Positions 30,036 to 32,280 of a stretch of DNA of 32,280 nucleotides are shown piece after piece (position 1 is the stretch's first letter; each line of letters starts with the position of its first letter). Made by a program: the position numbers and the translations under genes. The notes under the pieces are model-generated. The model saw nothing but the letters and a program-made list of their open reading frames with translations. It was not told the DNA's origin and searched no databases. This DNA comes from JACPPO01 sp965262505 (GTDB lineage Bacteria > Acidobacteriota > Vicinamibacteria > Vicinamibacterales > UBA2999), in the NCBI GenBank assembly GCA_965262505.1, contig CBDHFM010000006.1, positions 1-32,280 on the forward strand. The letters run 5' to 3'.

Positions 30036-30607
30036 GCTATACGCGCGTAAAGTCCGCGGTTCAGATGGCGTTAGGTTTCCTCTTGCTTAGCCTGATCGGC
30101 TGGGGAATCTACCTATTTGTTGCGGCGCTGGTGTCGACTCTTGCGTCGATGCAATCGGATATTGCCGTTGCAATAGTGGCGGCTGGCAGCGCGATCATCG
30201 TGTCGGTATTTTCCCTTGTAATGTCTAAGCGTTTCGAGGCAATGGCTGTCGTTCGACAAGAGCTTCGTGCGAAGAAGACGCCGATCTACGAGACCATCGT
30301 TAAAACACTGCTTAAGGTTCATTTCGCTGAAAAAATTGGTGAAAAGCCACCGACAGAGCAAGAGTTGATGCAGTTCTTTACCACAGTTACAGAACAACTC
30401 ATTGTGTGGGGTTCTGATGAGGTGTTTCTAGAATTTCGCGCGTTTCGTATGGGGTCAATTAAGGGTGCGCGTCCGATTGATATTATGTTTCAGTACGAGA
30501 AGATTCTGGCCGCTATTCGCAAGGACCTGGGGCACAAGAATAAGGGATTCAAACCTGGCACGATTCTGGGTATGTGGGTCAACGACATCGATAGTTACGT
30601 GGGGTAG
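30032..30607 (+). CDS. Hypothetical membrane protein behind mobC
   Basis: A 191-residue protein with two N-terminal transmembrane segments (about 12-34, LGFLLLSLIGWGIYLFVAAL, and 43-65, IAVAIVAAGSAIIVSVFSLV), then a cytoplasmic domain. The latter has LIVWGSDEVFLEFRAFR and ends with AAIRKDLGHKNKGFKPGTIL then NDIDSYVG, a pattern I recall from widespread unnamed proteins. The GTG start overlaps the mobC stop. G+C and codon use are clearly lower than in mobC, so it was probably acquired separately and inserted behind mobC. Function unknown. Confidence 0.75.
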   Translation: MSYTRVKSAVQMALGFLLLSLIGWGIYLFVAALVSTLASMQSDIAVAIVAAGSAIIVSVFSLVMSKRFEAMAVVRQELRAKKTPIYETIVKTLLKVHFAEKIGEKPPTEQELMQFFTTVTEQLIVWGSDEVFLEFRAFRMGSIKGARPIDIMFQYEKILAAIRKDLGHKNKGFKPGTILGMWVNDIDSYVG

Positions 30608-30681
30608 TGGCCTACCGGCCAAAAGGCTCCTGGCGCGCCTTCTCGTGGCTCCATTGGAGCGGTTCCTGGCCGTTCTAAACA

Positions 30682-30704
30682 GGCCGGAAGGTGTCCTTTC
30701 GGCC
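30682..30704 (+). terminator. Hairpin downstream of the membrane protein gene
   Basis: GGCCGGAAGG and CCTTTCGGCC form a 10-bp stem (one G-T pair) with a 3-base loop, 75 bases after the stop. There is no T run, so termination would be weak or Rho-assisted. Confidence 0.45.
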
Positions 30705-30927
30705 CTAAGCGCTTCCTGAGCCGCAGCGGGCCAGGTGGATCACCCGGATGGCCGGCGCGGCGCGGAGGACGGCGCAGCCGTGGCCGCGCCTGGCTGGTGG
30801 AGGCTCTCCAGGCTGTCTTTGGTATCCGTTGCTATCTAGATAACAGCTTTTCGCCAGAACACTAAGTAAAAGTGGCTGGTGTGGCTGCGGTCCACCTATC
30901 CACTCCCTCACTTCACGGGCGTGTTGG
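30705..30927. other. Spacer between mob cassette 2 and origin 1
   Basis: No supported gene. The palindrome TATCTAGATA (about 30832-30841) is the only clear motif. Confidence 0.3.
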
Positions 30928-31140
30928 CCGGTTTTTCCGTCTTTCGCAACCCAAAGGATTAACAGGCCACCGGCCTGTACGTACTTGTCGGTACGTACTA
31001 CTTGTACGTACTACTTGTACGTGTAGCGGTTTGACCGAAGGGATCGACTCCTAATGTAGCGGTTTGACCGAAACCCCCCCGTTTTGAATGTAGCGGTTTG
31101 ACCGTTTAAAACTCTCGAAATCACAGGAGTTTGTGGAAAT
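30928..31140. other. Replication origin oriV of module 1 (iterons)
   Basis: Three exact direct repeats TGTAGCGGTTTGACCG start at 31022, 31055 and 31089, with 33- and 34-base spacing, the same geometry as in origin 2 although the repeat sequence differs. To the left is the block shared with origin 2: CAGGCC/GGCCTG inverted repeat (30963-30977) and repeated GTACGTACTACTTG words. To the right TGTGGAAAT (31132-31140) is a possible DnaA box. The repA gene lies to the right and is read toward the origin. Confidence 0.85.
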
Positions 31141-31326
31141 CTCCCCGCCGCGCCAGTGAGCTGGCCGTAGAGCGCCGATCGCCGGGCGACGTGGAGAAAG
31201 GGAGCCCGGCCGCCGGTCGCGGCTCCTGTGGCCATCCTTGAGCCCCACCGTCGCATCCAGGCGCTGCGCGCTTCCTGCGCTGCGGCCCTTCGGGTGACGC
31301 ACCTGGTTGGGCGGCACGATGGGCGC
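31141..31326. other. Spacer right of origin 1 without a supported gene
   Basis: G+C-rich sequence with small inverted repeats (for example GCCGGCCGGGTGGCCGGC near 31331). No coding signal. Confidence 0.3.
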
Positions 31327-31530
31327 TTACGCCGGCCGGGTGGCCGGCTTCTTCTTCGGCAACGGGCCGAGAAACGCTTCAACCTCGCGGCGCTCGCAGG
31401 TGGCGCACGTCGCGCCGGCGGTGACCAACTGCTTGCGGGCGACGAAGATCCCGCACAGCGTCCGTCCTCGACCCTTGATTGAAATTTTCGAGTCGAGGCC
31501 CTTGTAGTGGGTTTTAGCCGTTCGTCCCAT
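31327..31530 (-). CDS. Small cysteine-containing protein directly downstream of repA
   Basis: A 67-residue basic protein whose ATG is 4 bases beyond the repA stop (GGAGTAGGTCTATG, with GGAG serving as ribosome-binding site). It has three cysteines, one alone (TLCGIF) and a CATC knuckle, so it may bind zinc. It is not found after repA of module 2. Family unknown; the tight coupling supports expression with repA. Confidence 0.5.
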   Translation of the reverse strand: MGRTAKTHYKGLDSKISIKGRGRTLCGIFVARKQLVTAGATCATCERREVEAFLGPLPKKKPATRPA

Positions 31531-31534
31531 AGAC

Positions 31535-32280
31535 CTACTCCACGAGACGGAGCTGTGCCTGAGGGATACGCGGCGGCGACGGCGAGAGCAGCAACACGCC
31601 CTTTGGCGTCGAGTAGTGCAGGTCCGGCCAGGCGCTTTTAATTTTCGTCAACTCCCGAAGGCACTTCGTACGAAAGTCGTTCACGATGTTCGTATTGCTT
31701 GCCTGGGCCGGGTTCGATCCGAACTGGCAGTACAGTCGCGGCCAGGAGAGCCGCAGCGGAGCCTTGAGCGTGAACGTCCGGTAGGTGAGCCACATGTAGA
31801 GATCGAGGCCCAACGAAGATCGCTTCATAGTCTTCAGGATGTTCAGGTCGAGCGGTACTGGGTGGCGAATGACTTCCTCGAAGAACTTCTCGCCAAGTTC
31901 GATCTTGTTTTCCCACAGCGTGCGGTCGTCGGGCCGCTTCGGATTCCACCAAAACTCTGTCCGATCGGCGACCAGCGAATTCACGCTCACTTCGCCGTGC
32001 TCGTGCTCATAGACCAACTGGACGTAAGAATTGAATAGCCGCCGCATCTGCTCTTGGAGCCGACTACGCACCGCGCCGCCGCTGTTGTAGACACCGACAC
32101 TCCGCATGAACGCCGAGAGCGAATCGCCGAGGATGAGTTCGCGGCGCTGCGTCCGCACAGCTTCGGTGCAGACCCACGCCAGGAGCAGGCGCGGGAGGTT
32201 GCCGTAGGGCAGTTTGTTGTTAACCCCGGCGGTCATGGCGAGCGTGAGCGGCCCATTGCGCCGGACATACTGAAGCTGAT
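31535..32280 (-). CDS. repA: Plasmid replication initiator RepA, module 1, C-terminal part (continues at position 1)
   Basis: The C-terminal 248 or so residues of the module 1 RepA. Family blocks: LPYGNLPRLLLAWVCTEAVR, LGDSLSAFMRSV, LGEKFFEEVIRHPVPLDLNI, LGLDLYMWLTYRTFTLKAPL and LSWPRLYCQFGSNPAQ. It is homologous over its entire length to RepA of module 2 but clearly diverged, in keeping with different iteron sequences at the two origins. The frame runs off the window end at QLQYVRRNGPL. Joined to position 1, allowing a one-base overlap, it continues as LPRANLGDQLQY, so the whole protein has about 324 residues. Confidence 0.92.
   Translation of the reverse strand, partial: QLQYVRRNGPLTLAMTAGVNNKLPYGNLPRLLLAWVCTEAVRTQRRELILGDSLSAFMRSVGVYNSGGAVRSRLQEQMRRLFNSYVQLVYEHEHGEVSVNSLVADRTEFWWNPKRPDDRTLWENKIELGEKFFEEVIRHPVPLDLNILKTMKRSSLGLDLYMWLTYRTFTLKAPLRLSWPRLYCQFGSNPAQASNTNIVNDFRTKCLRELTKIKSAWPDLHYSTPKGVLLLSPSPPRIPQAQLRLVE

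Overview
The window reads as a complete, high-G+C mobilizable plasmid of about 32.3 kb, linearised inside its repA gene. The last codons at 32280 and the first at position 1 belong to one RepA protein: joined with a one-base overlap they give a continuous frame that aligns without a gap to the second, intact RepA in the window. No chromosomal housekeeping genes, rRNA or tRNA are visible. The IncQ/MOBQ-type mobilization genes, RPA-family RepA proteins and G+C-rich backbone suggest a proteobacterial or proteobacteria-like host; the sequence does not allow a finer call.

The plasmid looks like a fusion of at least two related plasmids. Module 1 is an iteron origin (30957-31140), repA (31535-32280 plus 1-230), a small ParB-like gene (220-528), parA (521-1123), a BrnT/BrnA toxin-antitoxin pair (1310-1832) and a 113-bp res-like element (1865-1977). 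Module 2 has the same order: iteron origin (11133-11347), repA (11396-12370), ribbon-helix-helix ParB-like gene (12422-12682), parA (12675-13289), RHH/PIN toxin-antitoxin pair (13614-14298) and a second 113-bp element (14318-14430). The two 113-bp elements are in direct orientation and split the circle into about 12.45 and 19.83 kb, each with one rep-par-TA module and one intact mob cassette. A third, decayed set (mobA fragment at 24282-24765, repA fragment at 25853-26126) suggests an older third contributor.

Two full mobilization cassettes are present (6271-8302 and 28226-30035). Each has a MobA relaxase, a coiled-coil gene nested in another frame inside mobA (position of IncQ mobB), an RSF1010-like oriT and a divergent MobC.

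Between 2 and 11 kb lies a defence-like cargo: an AlbA_2 protein, a type IIL (MmeI-like) restriction-modification protein broken by a frameshift, then a second AlbA_2 protein next to a trypsin-like protease. Between 14.6 and 24.3 kb lies a mosaic: secreted proteins (HNH-type lipoprotein, Excalibur, Sel1 repeats) with partial duplicates, a Tn3-family remnant with an intact resolvase, an AbiJ-like HEPN protein, a membrane J-domain protein, an IS256-family element and a truncated PIN-like toxin. From 24.8 to 28 kb are VapBC, the repA fossil and three poorly known genes of lower G+C. A lower-G+C membrane protein sits behind the second mobC at 30 kb.
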